Below, in pieces: positions 9,804 through 19,150 of a stretch of 64,000 nt of DNA (the first letter of the stretch is position 1; every line of letters starts with the position of its first letter). The stretch spans positions 1,798,001 through 1,862,000 of the forward strand of contig CBDHEY010000002.1 in the NCBI GenBank assembly GCA_965262305.1, given 5' to 3'. A model generated the notes under the pieces. The model was not told the DNA's origin and did no database searches. It saw only the letters and a program-made list of their open reading frames with translations. This stretch comes from CBDHEY01 sp965262305. GTDB taxonomy: Bacteria > Pseudomonadota > Gammaproteobacteria > Pseudomonadales > Cellvibrionaceae. The position numbers were made by a program, and so were the translations under genes.

Positions 9804-10367
9804 ATGAAAAATAATTTTCTTTTTGTTGTTTTGTGCATCTTAACAAATCTATCTTTTGCTTCGGAAAATACGCAAAACGGCGTCGAGTTGTGGGGAAAAA
9901 TACATGAAGTTTTTTCACATCCCAGGTGCTCTAATTGTCATGTTCCAGAAGATAACCGACCTCGCTGGTCTGGCCCAAGTTACGGTAAAACTCAATTCCA
10001 TGGTATGAACGTTAATGGTGGTGCCAGCCGTATCGGTGCTGAGTCTATTCTATGTTCTACATGTCATGGGAAACAAAATTCTGATTTACCTCATGGACCA
10101 CCTGGTGCAGAAATCTGGCTATTAGCGCCAGTTGAAATGACATGGTGGGAAAAGACGTCTTTAGAAATATGCGAACAAATTAAGGATCCAATGAGGAATG
10201 GGGGGAGGGACCTTAAACAGGTAGCTGAACACATTGAAAAAGATCATCTTGTACACTGGGGTTGGAATCCAGGAGTGGGCCGAGAGCCAGCACCTTATTC
10301 CGCCGCTGAACTTGTAACATTCATATTGGATTGGAATGAACAAGGAGCCCCTTGTCCAAAAAGCTAA
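9804..10367 (+). CDS. Periplasmic dihaem c-type cytochrome, electron acceptor for IorAB
   Basis: This 187-residue protein has a cleavable signal peptide (FLFVVLCILTNLSFA, ending near residue 19) and two haem c motifs, CSNCH at 42-46 and CSTCH at 84-88. It is not a standard small class I cytochrome, and the remainder shows no domain I recognise. It follows iorB by 24 bases and precedes a strong terminator, so it closes the operon. The likely role is to take electrons from the small subunit and pass them to the respiratory chain. That role is inferred from gene order. Confidence 0.8.
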   Translation: MKNNFLFVVLCILTNLSFASENTQNGVELWGKIHEVFSHPRCSNCHVPEDNRPRWSGPSYGKTQFHGMNVNGGASRIGAESILCSTCHGKQNSDLPHGPPGAEIWLLAPVEMTWWEKTSLEICEQIKDPMRNGGRDLKQVAEHIEKDHLVHWGWNPGVGREPAPYSAAELVTFILDWNEQGAPCPKS

Positions 10368-10381
10368 ACAATATACAAATC

Positions 10382-10406
10382 AACGCTCCATTGAAGGAGC
10401 GTTTTT
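10382..10406 (+). terminator. Rho-independent terminator of the ior operon
   Basis: An 8-base perfect stem (AACGCTCC / GGAGCGTT) with a 6-base loop is followed directly by a run of T. It starts 14 bases after the cytochrome stop codon. Confidence 0.88.
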
Positions 10407-10419
10407 AACCTAATCGAGA

Positions 10420-11172
10420 TTAAAATTTAACGTCTAGGCCTAAGAAGGGTCCTGAAGTTTCAACGTCAGCAGACCAGTCTTCGTCTTCACCCAATTCTAT
10501 AGCAAAAGAGCGATAACCCAACTCCGCTGAAAATCTAGCAAGGAATGAAAGTTCAGTTTCCCAGCCAACAGCTGCTTTAAAGTCGGTTAAACTATTATCA
10601 TCAATTGAAATTGTGTTCAATGAACCGAATAAGAAGATTCCCGAGCCTGGAATACTAAAGCGACCTTGTAAGTATCCCATTGGGATCACACCATCAACGG
10701 ATTCGGAAATTGATTCTTCCGTACCTGATAAATCAACAACTTCTATCGAAGCATCGAATTGACGCAGGGTGATACCAATATCGATAAAAGCTATTTCGTA
10801 ATAAAGCGTTAAGTCTGCAAATTCCAAAGACAGATCTGAAGCGACATCAACTCCAACAGAAATGGTTTCGCCATCTATTTCTAAGGTTTCTTCTAGCGTA
10901 CCTTCTCCAGAAACACTTAGATCTGTCAATTCTAAGCGAAAATTTGGAATGATTGGCACTGCATGTTCCAAAGCGGCATAAATATATGTATTTTGTTCTT
11001 CTTCTGCTAATCCAAGTTCTGAAAGGTCTGTTGTGGAATCACCAATATCACCTTCCCATTCTGATTGCCAAACGCCTGCGCCGACATAAAAAGAGAAAAG
11101 AGGCGTAGCATCCACCGCATATGTACTTTGCGCTGCGACTAAAAGCCCTAAACTTGTTAATATTTTTTTCAT
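10420..11172 (-). CDS. TIGR04219-type outer-membrane beta-barrel protein
   Basis: This 250-residue protein has a signal peptide (KKILTSLGLLVAAQSTYA) and an acidic mature part of alternating beta strands ending in LGLDVKF, an aromatic C-terminus typical of outer-membrane barrels. Segments such as PLFSFYVGAGVWQSEWEGD and IIPNFRLELTDLSVSGEG resemble the TIGR04219 family, whose function is unknown. The start has a good ribosome site (GGGAG). It stands alone, converging with the ior operon terminator. Transport or adhesion roles would be guesses. Confidence 0.75.
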   Translation of the reverse strand: MKKILTSLGLLVAAQSTYAVDATPLFSFYVGAGVWQSEWEGDIGDSTTDLSELGLAEEEQNTYIYAALEHAVPIIPNFRLELTDLSVSGEGTLEETLEIDGETISVGVDVASDLSLEFADLTLYYEIAFIDIGITLRQFDASIEVVDLSGTEESISESVDGVIPMGYLQGRFSIPGSGIFLFGSLNTISIDDNSLTDFKAAVGWETELSFLARFSAELGYRSFAIELGEDEDWSADVETSGPFLGLDVKF

Positions 11173-11362
11173 GTTAAAATCTCCCGAAAAATAGGTGGTA
11201 CTTGAATTTGGCGTCGATTTATTATTTTACTTTGTATTGTCAGTAATGGTGTTTAAGCTATTTTAGGCAACCCGTGGTTATTTCGCAAACTGTTACTTTA
11301 AGGCGTTGTAATGCAAAAATACCTTCAATTAGCCTATTAATAATGTGTGAATCGATTAAAAG

Positions 11363-12325
11363 TTATTTTACAGGAAAGCAAATTTCGGTAATAAGTTCGT
11401 TTTCGCTTACATCCATTGGATTGTTTAAGTAAAGCTCAAATGGATGAAAATGTTTATTTTTCTTGAACTCTTTGTTTCTTTCCATGGCATAAATGGTACT
11501 CCAAGCGTTTCCTAAATATTGATAAGGTCCTTTATGAATCACTTTATAAACTTGGATAGGGGCTATTTCTCCCGTTTCAAAATTGCTTGGTAGGTCAGAA
11601 GGAATATTATTAACTGGTACGCCAGATGTATATGCAACAGATCCTTTGACTAAGTTCCAATCATGATAGATTGAAAAAGCCGGACCATTCACAAGTTCGG
11701 GATAGTTTTCAATATAACTCGAAATGACATCAAAATCATTTTTCATCTTGTTTCCTACATCGGTGATATCACATTGGTTTTTAATCGCGATAAATCGACA
11801 GCCTCCAAAACGTGTTTCACCTGAAAACTCTAACGAAAAGGGGATATTTCCTGTTTCTAGATAGACCTTAAGCATTGCTAAACCACGTTCGTAATCAGAA
11901 CCAACAAATGCTTCCATCATCGATTTCATAAAAAACATGAAAAACGGCAAGTTGCTTTCCATTGACCATGTCACTCTTGTAGAGGATAAACCATGGTTTT
12001 CGTCATGGGTTGATTCAATGGATGTATTGAGCTCTTGCAGTTCAAACTTAACCTTAGCGAACGATTTCCATGGTTTTAGAAAATATAATTCGTACTCTAT
12101 TTTAGAGTTTGGTTGCTCGTCGACGACTTTCATGTTCCCCGAGCCCACTCTTGATCCTTCCCATTCGTAATATTTTGCATCAGAAGATATATCAAGTTTT
12201 GCTTCGGGTTCCATAATTAACCACGGAGACCATGCACGCCAATCAGCAAACTGGTTTAGCTGGGCGTAAACCTCGTCAATCGACACATTAATTTCAATAG
12301 ATCTTGATATATTCATTTTAGACAT
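11363..12325 (-). CDS. SRPBCC domain fused to a GyrI-like effector-binding domain
   Basis: The 320-residue protein has two parts. Residues 1-150 form a polyketide-cyclase/SRPBCC ligand pocket (SIEINVSIDEVYAQLNQF, then WRAWSPWLIMEPE). Residues about 165-320 resemble the GyrI/AraC C-terminal effector-binding domain (pattern IQVYKVIHKGPYQYLGNAW, then ELYLNNPMDVSENELITEIC). There is no DNA-binding domain or signal peptide. Both halves bind small hydrophobic or cationic ligands, so the protein may sense or sequester a compound. No neighbour suggests which. Confidence 0.75.
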   Translation of the reverse strand: MSKMNISRSIEINVSIDEVYAQLNQFADWRAWSPWLIMEPEAKLDISSDAKYYEWEGSRVGSGNMKVVDEQPNSKIEYELYFLKPWKSFAKVKFELQELNTSIESTHDENHGLSSTRVTWSMESNLPFFMFFMKSMMEAFVGSDYERGLAMLKVYLETGNIPFSLEFSGETRFGGCRFIAIKNQCDITDVGNKMKNDFDVISSYIENYPELVNGPAFSIYHDWNLVKGSVAYTSGVPVNNIPSDLPSNFETGEIAPIQVYKVIHKGPYQYLGNAWSTIYAMERNKEFKKNKHFHPFELYLNNPMDVSENELITEICFPVK

Positions 12326-12426
12326 GATTGACTCCTATCCAATCAAAGTTGGTCCTAGAAAGCGTACCATTTTACGCAATAAATATGTCAGATCTATAAA
12401 CTTATTTGAGCAAGTTAAATAGAAAT

Positions 12427-13329
12427 TTAATATTGTGAGGGAACTTGGTAGGATTCGGGACAGCCTAGATTTTTCCAGCTTTCAACCTCTGGATTGTAAA
12501 AAGCAGAGTCTTTATAGGCTTTTTTTATTTTTCCTATTTTACGAAACTGTGTAATTCCAGACTCTATAGCGTCATAAATTTTGATTGCAAGTGAATTCTT
12601 TTTATTTACCCCGTAATGTAGTGAACCACTAAACACTACTTTATAACCCGGAACGGGAACGAGTGTCTTACCAAAAGCTCTGTGTCTTAATTGCGGATCA
12701 TTAGCTATGTTATGTAACATATAGTCTACCCACCTGCCTTGGACTAGATCTAACATATCTTTATATTTAACCGCTGTAATATAGGTTGCATTCATGCAGT
12801 TTAATGTTTCTATATCTAGTTCCCAAGCTGGGTTTGTTACTGCTCTAAAAAATATAATTTCATCGATGTTTTTTAGATTCAATAATCTCTCGTTATCAAG
12901 TGAAGTATATATTCCTTTTACAAAGTCTCCTTTCGGTAAAGTCGCTTTAGAAATATAGAAGTCTCCACGTAAAAGATCTCTTTTCCAGTGTGTAAAAGCT
13001 GAAAGTGCATATTTTTCTGATTCTAATAGCGATAGAGCTTCTTCCTTTGAATTAACACCTTTCCATTGAAAATTTGGAACAATGCCACCAGCTTTTAACA
13101 ATTGGCAAAGTAGAATAGCTTCTGCAACAATTTGGTTTCTAAACTGGTAATTCGAAATTTTTTTACAATCAGTACTGGCAAGAACGTGAATAATGGCTTC
13201 TTTATGTTCTTCATAAACTAGTATGGGAATGTCCAGTTGTTTTGAGAAATCACTATGAAAATCCTCTAAACCAAAGGCTAAAGATGGAAAATGAACAGTA
13301 AAGATTATAACTAATAATAGTTGTTTCAT
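12427..13329 (-). CDS. Periplasmic solute-binding-like protein (SBP family 3-like)
   Basis: This 300-residue protein has a cleavable signal peptide (KQLLLVIIFTVHFPSLAFG). The mature part is laid out like extracellular solute-binding domain 3 proteins, with a typical closing segment in which SLAIKIYDAIESGITQ is followed by an aromatic tail. Sequence similarity is weak, and it may be a sensor or orphan binding protein. It lies 64 bases downstream of yejF on the same strand, so it may be transcribed with the yej operon, but it is unrelated to YejA. Ligand unknown. Confidence 0.6.
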   Translation of the reverse strand: MKQLLLVIIFTVHFPSLAFGLEDFHSDFSKQLDIPILVYEEHKEAIIHVLASTDCKKISNYQFRNQIVAEAILLCQLLKAGGIVPNFQWKGVNSKEEALSLLESEKYALSAFTHWKRDLLRGDFYISKATLPKGDFVKGIYTSLDNERLLNLKNIDEIIFFRAVTNPAWELDIETLNCMNATYITAVKYKDMLDLVQGRWVDYMLHNIANDPQLRHRAFGKTLVPVPGYKVVFSGSLHYGVNKKNSLAIKIYDAIESGITQFRKIGKIKKAYKDSAFYNPEVESWKNLGCPESYQVPSQY

Positions 13330-13393
13330 AATGGCACTAAAGAAATACCAGTATATAATAGTAAATCTAGGAATATTTCCAATAACGTTTTTA

Positions 13394-14989
13394 TTATAAG
13401 AAAGCAGAATTAATTAATATTTTGGTATAGCTTTCTTTAGGATTATAGAATATTTCAGAGGTTAAGCCAGATTCAACAATTTTTCCTGATTTCATGACAA
13501 TGACTTCTTGGCACAAGGCTTTAACTATTTTTAAGTCATGACTGATGAACATGTAAGTAAGTTCATATTCCTGTTGTAATTTCTGTAAAAGCTCTACTAC
13601 TTGAAATTGAACGGTTCGATCTAACGATGATGTAGGCTCATCTAGAATAATAAATTTTGGCCGAATTACTAACGCTCTTGCTAATGCAATTCGTTGTCGT
13701 TGCCCACCGGAAAACTCGTGTGGGTAACGTGTTTTTAAACTTGGGTCGAACTCAACATCTCTTAAAGCCTGGTCGACACGCTCTTGTCGTTCAGCAGCCG
13801 TACCTATTTTATTTATTTTGAGCGCCTCTTCGACAATATCCTGCACGAGCATACGTGGACTTAAACTGCCAAATGGATCCTGAAACACCACCTGCATTTC
13901 TTTTCGTATGGTACGAATTTGATTTTTATCTTTTGCGTTAAGTGTTTTACCATCAAATCGTATTATGCCCTGTCGATCTAATAAATGAATAATGGCGCGT
14001 CCAGTAGTCGACTTACCACTCCCACTTTCACCGACAACGCCCAGCGCCTGACCTTTTTCGATGGAAAAACTAATCCCATCAACAGCTTTAACATGACCGA
14101 CCGTTTTTTTAAAAAGGCCCTTTTGAATAGGAAACCAAACTTTAAGATCGTCGACTTCTAATAAAGTATGTTTTCCAGAGATATGCTTGATTGGTGAAGG
14201 GGTTGGATCCGAATTAATTAATTTTTGCGTATACGGGTGTTCCGCTTTTGAAAAAATAACGTCTGTTGAATTTGTTTCTACAATCTTTCCTTGCTCCATA
14301 ACAGAGACACGATCAGCATAGTTTTTGACTATTCCTAAGTCATGTGTAATAAATAAAACCGCAAGAGAATTTTTGTCTTTAAGTTCGCTTATAAGATCTA
14401 AGATTTGTAATTGAACTGTGACATCTAAAGCAGTAGTGGGCTCATCTGCAATCAACAAGTCTGGCTCGTTTATGAGAGCCATGGCAATCATAATTCTTTG
14501 TTGTTCTCCACCAGAAAATTGGTGCGGATAATCTTTTAACCTTTTCTTAGCATCACGTATTCCGACATCTTCAAGCCATTTTAAAATTCTAGCCTGTACT
14601 TCGTTTGAAGGAATGTTCTGATGAAGAACTACCGACTCAGATATTTGTTTTTCAATGGTATGCAAAGGATTTAAAGACATCATTGGTTCTTGGAAAATAA
14701 CACCAACTTGATTGCCTCTTATCGCGCGAAGCGTTGCATCACTCGATGTAAGAACTTCTACTCCATCTATAAATATTTTGCCGCTGATAAACTGCAATGG
14801 TGGAGATTGGAGCAAGCGAATAGTGGATAAGGCGGAAACAGATTTTCCACTTCCACTTTCCCCCACCAGGGCAAGAGTTTCACCCTTTGCTACCTTAAAC
14901 GAAACATTATGAATAACTTGATTGACTGTATCGCCTTTTTTAAACCCAATGGATAAATCCGAAACTTCTAAGTAAACGTTTGAATCCAT
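13394..14989 (-). CDS. yejF: Oligopeptide/microcin C ABC transporter, double ATPase YejF
   Basis: This 531-residue protein is a tandem of two ABC ATPases of the dipeptide/nickel class. The first Walker A is GESGSGKS at 43-50, and the second is an identical motif near the middle. Signature motifs (FSGGEQQR and FSGGQRQR) and Walker B segments (LLIADEPTTALD and FIILDEPTSSLD) are intact in both halves. It energises uptake of peptides through the YejBE channel. The start codon overlaps the yejE stop by one base, as expected for coupled genes. Confidence 0.93.
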   Translation of the reverse strand: MDSNVYLEVSDLSIGFKKGDTVNQVIHNVSFKVAKGETLALVGESGSGKSVSALSTIRLLQSPPLQFISGKIFIDGVEVLTSSDATLRAIRGNQVGVIFQEPMMSLNPLHTIEKQISESVVLHQNIPSNEVQARILKWLEDVGIRDAKKRLKDYPHQFSGGEQQRIMIAMALINEPDLLIADEPTTALDVTVQLQILDLISELKDKNSLAVLFITHDLGIVKNYADRVSVMEQGKIVETNSTDVIFSKAEHPYTQKLINSDPTPSPIKHISGKHTLLEVDDLKVWFPIQKGLFKKTVGHVKAVDGISFSIEKGQALGVVGESGSGKSTTGRAIIHLLDRQGIIRFDGKTLNAKDKNQIRTIRKEMQVVFQDPFGSLSPRMLVQDIVEEALKINKIGTAAERQERVDQALRDVEFDPSLKTRYPHEFSGGQRQRIALARALVIRPKFIILDEPTSSLDRTVQFQVVELLQKLQQEYELTYMFISHDLKIVKALCQEVIVMKSGKIVESGLTSEIFYNPKESYTKILINSAFL

Positions 14990-16011
14990 TAGTATGCCTT
15001 GCGAGGGTCATAAGCATCGCGTATGCCTTCCCCAATAAAAACGAGTAACATCAAAACAACACCTAGTGCGCCAAATGCAGAAAAACCTAACCAAGGAGCG
15101 TGCAGATTTGCCTTGCCTTGAGCGAGAAGTTCTCCAAGAGACGGAGAGCCTGGTGGCAAACCAAAGCCCAAAAAATCCAAGGAAGTGAGAATTGTAACTG
15201 ATCCGGATAAGGCGAAGGGTAGGGTAGCCATGGTGGCGACCATGGCATTTGGGAGTATATGTGAAAACATCAAACGAAAATCCGACATACCCATGGCTTT
15301 TGCGGCCAAAACATATTCGAAATTGCGGCAGCGAAAAAATTCCGCTCGCACAACGCCCACAAAACTCATCCAACCAAACAACATGGTAATTAATATCAAC
15401 CACCATATATTAGGTGTAATAATGCTAACTAAGATGATCAACATAAAGAGCGTGGGCATACCGCTCCAAACTTCCATTACGCGTTGCACTATTAAATCTA
15501 CCCAACCACCGTAATACCCTTGTATTGCGCCTAGAAAAATACCAATAATCGCTGAGGCGATAGTGACAGCAAACCCAAAAAGCACACTGAGTCGAAAGCC
15601 GTAAAGAAGCCGCGCCAATACATCGTGCCCTTTATCGTCTGTGCCCAACCAATTTTCGCTGGTTGGCGGGCTGGGCGCCGGAGAAGGAAGGTCATAGTTT
15701 ATTGTCGAGTAGCTAAATGGAATCAAAGGCCATAATAAAAACCCCTTCTCATTTATGATTTCAACGATATATTCATCTCGATAATCGGCCTCTAAATCAA
15801 ATTCTCCGCCAAACTCTGTTTCCAGATACGTAAATAAAAAGGGAAAGTGCGGTTTGCCATCAAAGACAACCATTAGGGGTTTGTCATTGGCGATAAGTTC
15901 TGCAAATAAACAAACTGAAAACAACGTGGAAAAGATCCATAACGAATAATAGCCTCGGCGATTCGCTTTAAATCGGTACCAGCGTTGCCTTGATATTTCA
16001 CTCATCGCCAT
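14989..16011 (-). CDS. yejE: Peptide ABC transporter permease YejE
   Basis: This 340-residue inner-membrane permease belongs to the DppC/OppC class. It has one N-terminal membrane helix, a long periplasmic loop with NWLGTDDKGHDVLARLLYG, then a five-helix core with the ATPase-docking EAA loop near RAEFFRCRNFEYVLAAKAMG. It lies 6 bases after yejB and overlaps yejF by one base, so the four genes form one operon. YejE pairs with YejB to form the channel. Confidence 0.93.
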   Translation of the reverse strand: MAMSEISRQRWYRFKANRRGYYSLWIFSTLFSVCLFAELIANDKPLMVVFDGKPHFPFLFTYLETEFGGEFDLEADYRDEYIVEIINEKGFLLWPLIPFSYSTINYDLPSPAPSPPTSENWLGTDDKGHDVLARLLYGFRLSVLFGFAVTIASAIIGIFLGAIQGYYGGWVDLIVQRVMEVWSGMPTLFMLIILVSIITPNIWWLILITMLFGWMSFVGVVRAEFFRCRNFEYVLAAKAMGMSDFRLMFSHILPNAMVATMATLPFALSGSVTILTSLDFLGFGLPPGSPSLGELLAQGKANLHAPWLGFSAFGALGVVLMLLVFIGEGIRDAYDPRKAY

Positions 16012-16017
16012 AAAAAT

Positions 16018-17118
16018 TTACCGAGACTCAAAGTCAATTCTAGGGTCGATTACCGTATACATGAAATCACTAATGATATTGAACAAGAGCCCCATTAACG
16101 TAAATATATATAGTGTTCCAAAAATGACAGGATAGTCCCGCTGGACGGTAGTCTCATAAAAAAGTAAACCAAGCCCATCAAGCGAGAATATAATCTCAAT
16201 AATAAGCGAGCTGCTAAAGACCACGCTAATGAGAACTCCAGGCAGTCCAGAAACTATTAATAGCATGGCATTACGAAATACGTGTTTGTATAGAATATCT
16301 CTTTCCATTATGCCTTTGGATCGGGCGGTTAACACATATTGTTTATTTATTTCATCCAAAAATAAATTTTTTGTAAGCATAGTGAGCGCCGCAAAAGACC
16401 CTATCACTGAGGCAATAATGGGGAGTGTCATATGCCAGAAATAGTCAATTATCTTGTCGATTAGACTTAGCTCCTCCCAATTATTTGAGGTAATTCCCCT
16501 GAGTGGAAACCAATCCAAGTAAGATCCACCGGCGAAAAGAATCACTAAAACAACCGCAAATATAAAACCTGGAATTGCGCTAGCGCCTAAAACAAGGGTG
16601 GTTGTCCATACATCGAATTGTTGGCTATGTTTTACGGCTTTATGGATTCCCAAGGGAATTGAAACTAAGTAAATGATAAGCGTAGACCAGAGGCCCAAAG
16701 AAATTGATACCGGAAGTCGTTCATATACTAACTGCATGACTTCTTTCCCACGAAATAGACTTTCCCCAAAATCAAATACCAAATAACTCCCTAACATATT
16801 AAAAAACCGCACGTGGATTGGCTTATCGAAACCGAAACGTTTCTCTATTTCTGCGATTTCTTCATCGGTTAAACCTCCAGCACCGCGATATGCATTTTGA
16901 TCAGTCGAATCGTCTAGATTAAAGCTTTTTGTATCTCCGGCGCTTTGGCCGGATAATCTTTCTTGGAGTACGCTTGTATTTTCAATACCCATTTGAGCCG
17001 CAAGGTATTGATCAACTGGACCACCAGGAGCCAGCTGGACAATAAAAAAATTAATCGTGATAATCGCAAAGAAAGTAGGAATTAATAGAAGTATTCTTCT
17101 TAACAAATAAGCTGACAT
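16018..17118 (-). CDS. yejB: Peptide ABC transporter permease YejB
   Basis: This 366-residue permease begins with the hallmark AYLLRRILLLIPTFFAIITI and continues with a periplasmic segment and the core membrane helices of the DppB/OppB class. The docking loop around YVLTARSKGIMERDILYKH is present. The periplasmic insert (about residues 50-95, including NLDDSTDQNAYRGAGGL) is typical of YejB rather than OppB. It lies between yejA and yejE in the operon. Confidence 0.93.
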   Translation of the reverse strand: MSAYLLRRILLLIPTFFAIITINFFIVQLAPGGPVDQYLAAQMGIENTSVLQERLSGQSAGDTKSFNLDDSTDQNAYRGAGGLTDEEIAEIEKRFGFDKPIHVRFFNMLGSYLVFDFGESLFRGKEVMQLVYERLPVSISLGLWSTLIIYLVSIPLGIHKAVKHSQQFDVWTTTLVLGASAIPGFIFAVVLVILFAGGSYLDWFPLRGITSNNWEELSLIDKIIDYFWHMTLPIIASVIGSFAALTMLTKNLFLDEINKQYVLTARSKGIMERDILYKHVFRNAMLLIVSGLPGVLISVVFSSSLIIEIIFSLDGLGLLFYETTVQRDYPVIFGTLYIFTLMGLLFNIISDFMYTVIDPRIDFESR

Positions 17119-17139
17119 AAATACTTAACGGTCTTTAAT

Positions 17140-18978
17140 CTATTGATTTCTAACTTTAGGAAGCTTAGTAATTTTTTCTTGGTCGACCCACCAAGTGGAT
17201 ACCCCTAAATCATACTTTGGCAATTTAGAGGGACGCGAAAATTTATCCCAATATGCCACTCTGTGTTTTGATAGATGCCATAGGGGAATCGTATAATGCC
17301 GCCACATTAGCACTCTATCAAAAGCACGAGCATAATGTGTTAAATCATCGTCTCGTTCTTGTGATTCAGCAATTTTATCAACGAGAAAATCTATTGTTTT
17401 ATCAGTAGTGCCGACTTGGTTATAAGACGAATCCAGGTAATTAGAATGCCACTCTAGTTTTAGAGTATCAGTTGGATAACCTCCCAAACTTCTGATAATA
17501 ACATCGAATTTCCTTTCTCGGACGCGATTAATATATTGTGAACTATCTGATACCAAGCGAATATTTAATTTAACACCGATCTTTTCAAGATTCTTTTTAA
17601 ACGGAATGGTTACACGCTCCATTGAAGCTCTAAATATAAGAACTTCGAACTCTAGTTGATTTCCATCTCCATCTATCAGCTTTCCATCTTTCAATTCATA
17701 ACCTGAGGACTTTAGTAACTTCAATGCCTGTCTAGTTTCTTTTCTGATTCGACCACTTCCATTTGTTTTATTTAATATGAACGGCTTTTTATATAAATCT
17801 TTAGGAAGTTCTTCTCTAAATTGATTTAAAATTTCTAGCTCTTTACCCTGAGGAACTCCAGAAGAAGCATATTTTGTATTTATGAAGTAAGTATTGTTTC
17901 TTGTATAAGCACCATAAAAAAGATTTTTGTTAGACCACTCGAAATCAAACATCAAGCTTAACGCTTCTCTGACTCTAACATCGGAAAATTGAGGTTTCTT
18001 GATATTGAATATAAATCCGAGATTCTCTGAGGGAATTTCATGTGGAATTTCTTCTTTTAATATATACCCAGCGTCGAAATTCTTCCCGTTATATTGGGTT
18101 TCCCAATTTTTAGCGATACTCTCCTGGCGTAGGTCATATTCGCCTTTTTTAAAGGCTTCCATTAAAACCGTCTCGTCGAGATAGTAATCATATTTGTAGC
18201 TATCAAAATTAAATAACCCTACATTAACTGGCAAGTCTTTTGCCCAATAATCTTTGACTTTAGTATAAGTAATATATTGGCCCATCTTAAAGTCGCCGAC
18301 TTTATATGGCCCGCTTCCAAGAGGTGGTTCTTTAAATGGCTCGGCAAGGTCTTTGTCTTTATAATAGTGTTCTGGGAATACTGGGGTTCCGCAAATGCCA
18401 ATCATTCTTGCCTTATCAGAATTTGGTAGGGTAAACTTTATACGCTTTTCATCTATTGCTTTAGCACTGACGCCATCATAATATTTGCGAAATTGAGGTA
18501 CGCCTTGGTTCATGAATTTGTTAAATGTAAATTCAACGTCAGATGCTTTTATATTAACTCCATCATGAAAAATCGCATTGGGATTTAAATGAAAAATAAT
18601 CCAAGTGTAATCTGAAGCATATTCAAATTTTTCTGCAATTAACCCATAATATACATTCAATTCGTCTGAATTTGTTGCGCAGAGCTCATCCAGTGTTGTA
18701 CTAATGGCGATTGGCCGAGAGCCTCGCTGTGCAAATTGATTAAAATTATCGTATGTACCTTGTCTGGCAAGTGATATCTGGCCTCCTTTCGGCGCATCGG
18801 GATTTACGTAGTCCCAATGCTTAAAGCTATCTTTATATTTTGGTGTACCCCTTAGAGCTAAAGTTTTAGAGATAATAACGTTACTTTCAACTTCATTCGT
18901 CTTCTCTGATGAATAGACATTGACGTGACCTATAATCGACAGACTAAAAATTAAACTAGTCGTAAAAAACTTTATCAA
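17140..18978 (-). CDS. yejA: Periplasmic peptide-binding protein YejA
   Basis: This 612-residue SBP family 5 protein has a signal peptide (FFTTSLIFSLSIIGHVNVYS). Family features include ALRGTPKYKDSFKHWDYVNP, then GGQISLARQGTYDNFN, and the binding-core pattern LGSGPYKVGDFKMGQYI. It captures peptides (in E. coli including microcin C) for YejBEF. It is the first gene of the operon. A 172-base gap to the divergent HDOD gene carries the promoter. Confidence 0.92.
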   Translation of the reverse strand: MIKFFTTSLIFSLSIIGHVNVYSSEKTNEVESNVIISKTLALRGTPKYKDSFKHWDYVNPDAPKGGQISLARQGTYDNFNQFAQRGSRPIAISTTLDELCATNSDELNVYYGLIAEKFEYASDYTWIIFHLNPNAIFHDGVNIKASDVEFTFNKFMNQGVPQFRKYYDGVSAKAIDEKRIKFTLPNSDKARMIGICGTPVFPEHYYKDKDLAEPFKEPPLGSGPYKVGDFKMGQYITYTKVKDYWAKDLPVNVGLFNFDSYKYDYYLDETVLMEAFKKGEYDLRQESIAKNWETQYNGKNFDAGYILKEEIPHEIPSENLGFIFNIKKPQFSDVRVREALSLMFDFEWSNKNLFYGAYTRNNTYFINTKYASSGVPQGKELEILNQFREELPKDLYKKPFILNKTNGSGRIRKETRQALKLLKSSGYELKDGKLIDGDGNQLEFEVLIFRASMERVTIPFKKNLEKIGVKLNIRLVSDSSQYINRVRERKFDVIIRSLGGYPTDTLKLEWHSNYLDSSYNQVGTTDKTIDFLVDKIAESQERDDDLTHYARAFDRVLMWRHYTIPLWHLSKHRVAYWDKFSRPSKLPKYDLGVSTWWVDQEKITKLPKVRNQ

Positions 18979-19150
18979 GGGGTATTCCTCATATCAATTA
19001 ATAACGATTGAATTGTAATCGGCAAGCTGGCATTGCTTTCTTGAGATTATATCACGGATGATTAGAACGCGATCTTATCAAACAATTCCTAAGATATTGA
19101 TCTAAAATTATTTTTATACCAGTTTAACTTATAGTAAACAATTAGGAAAA

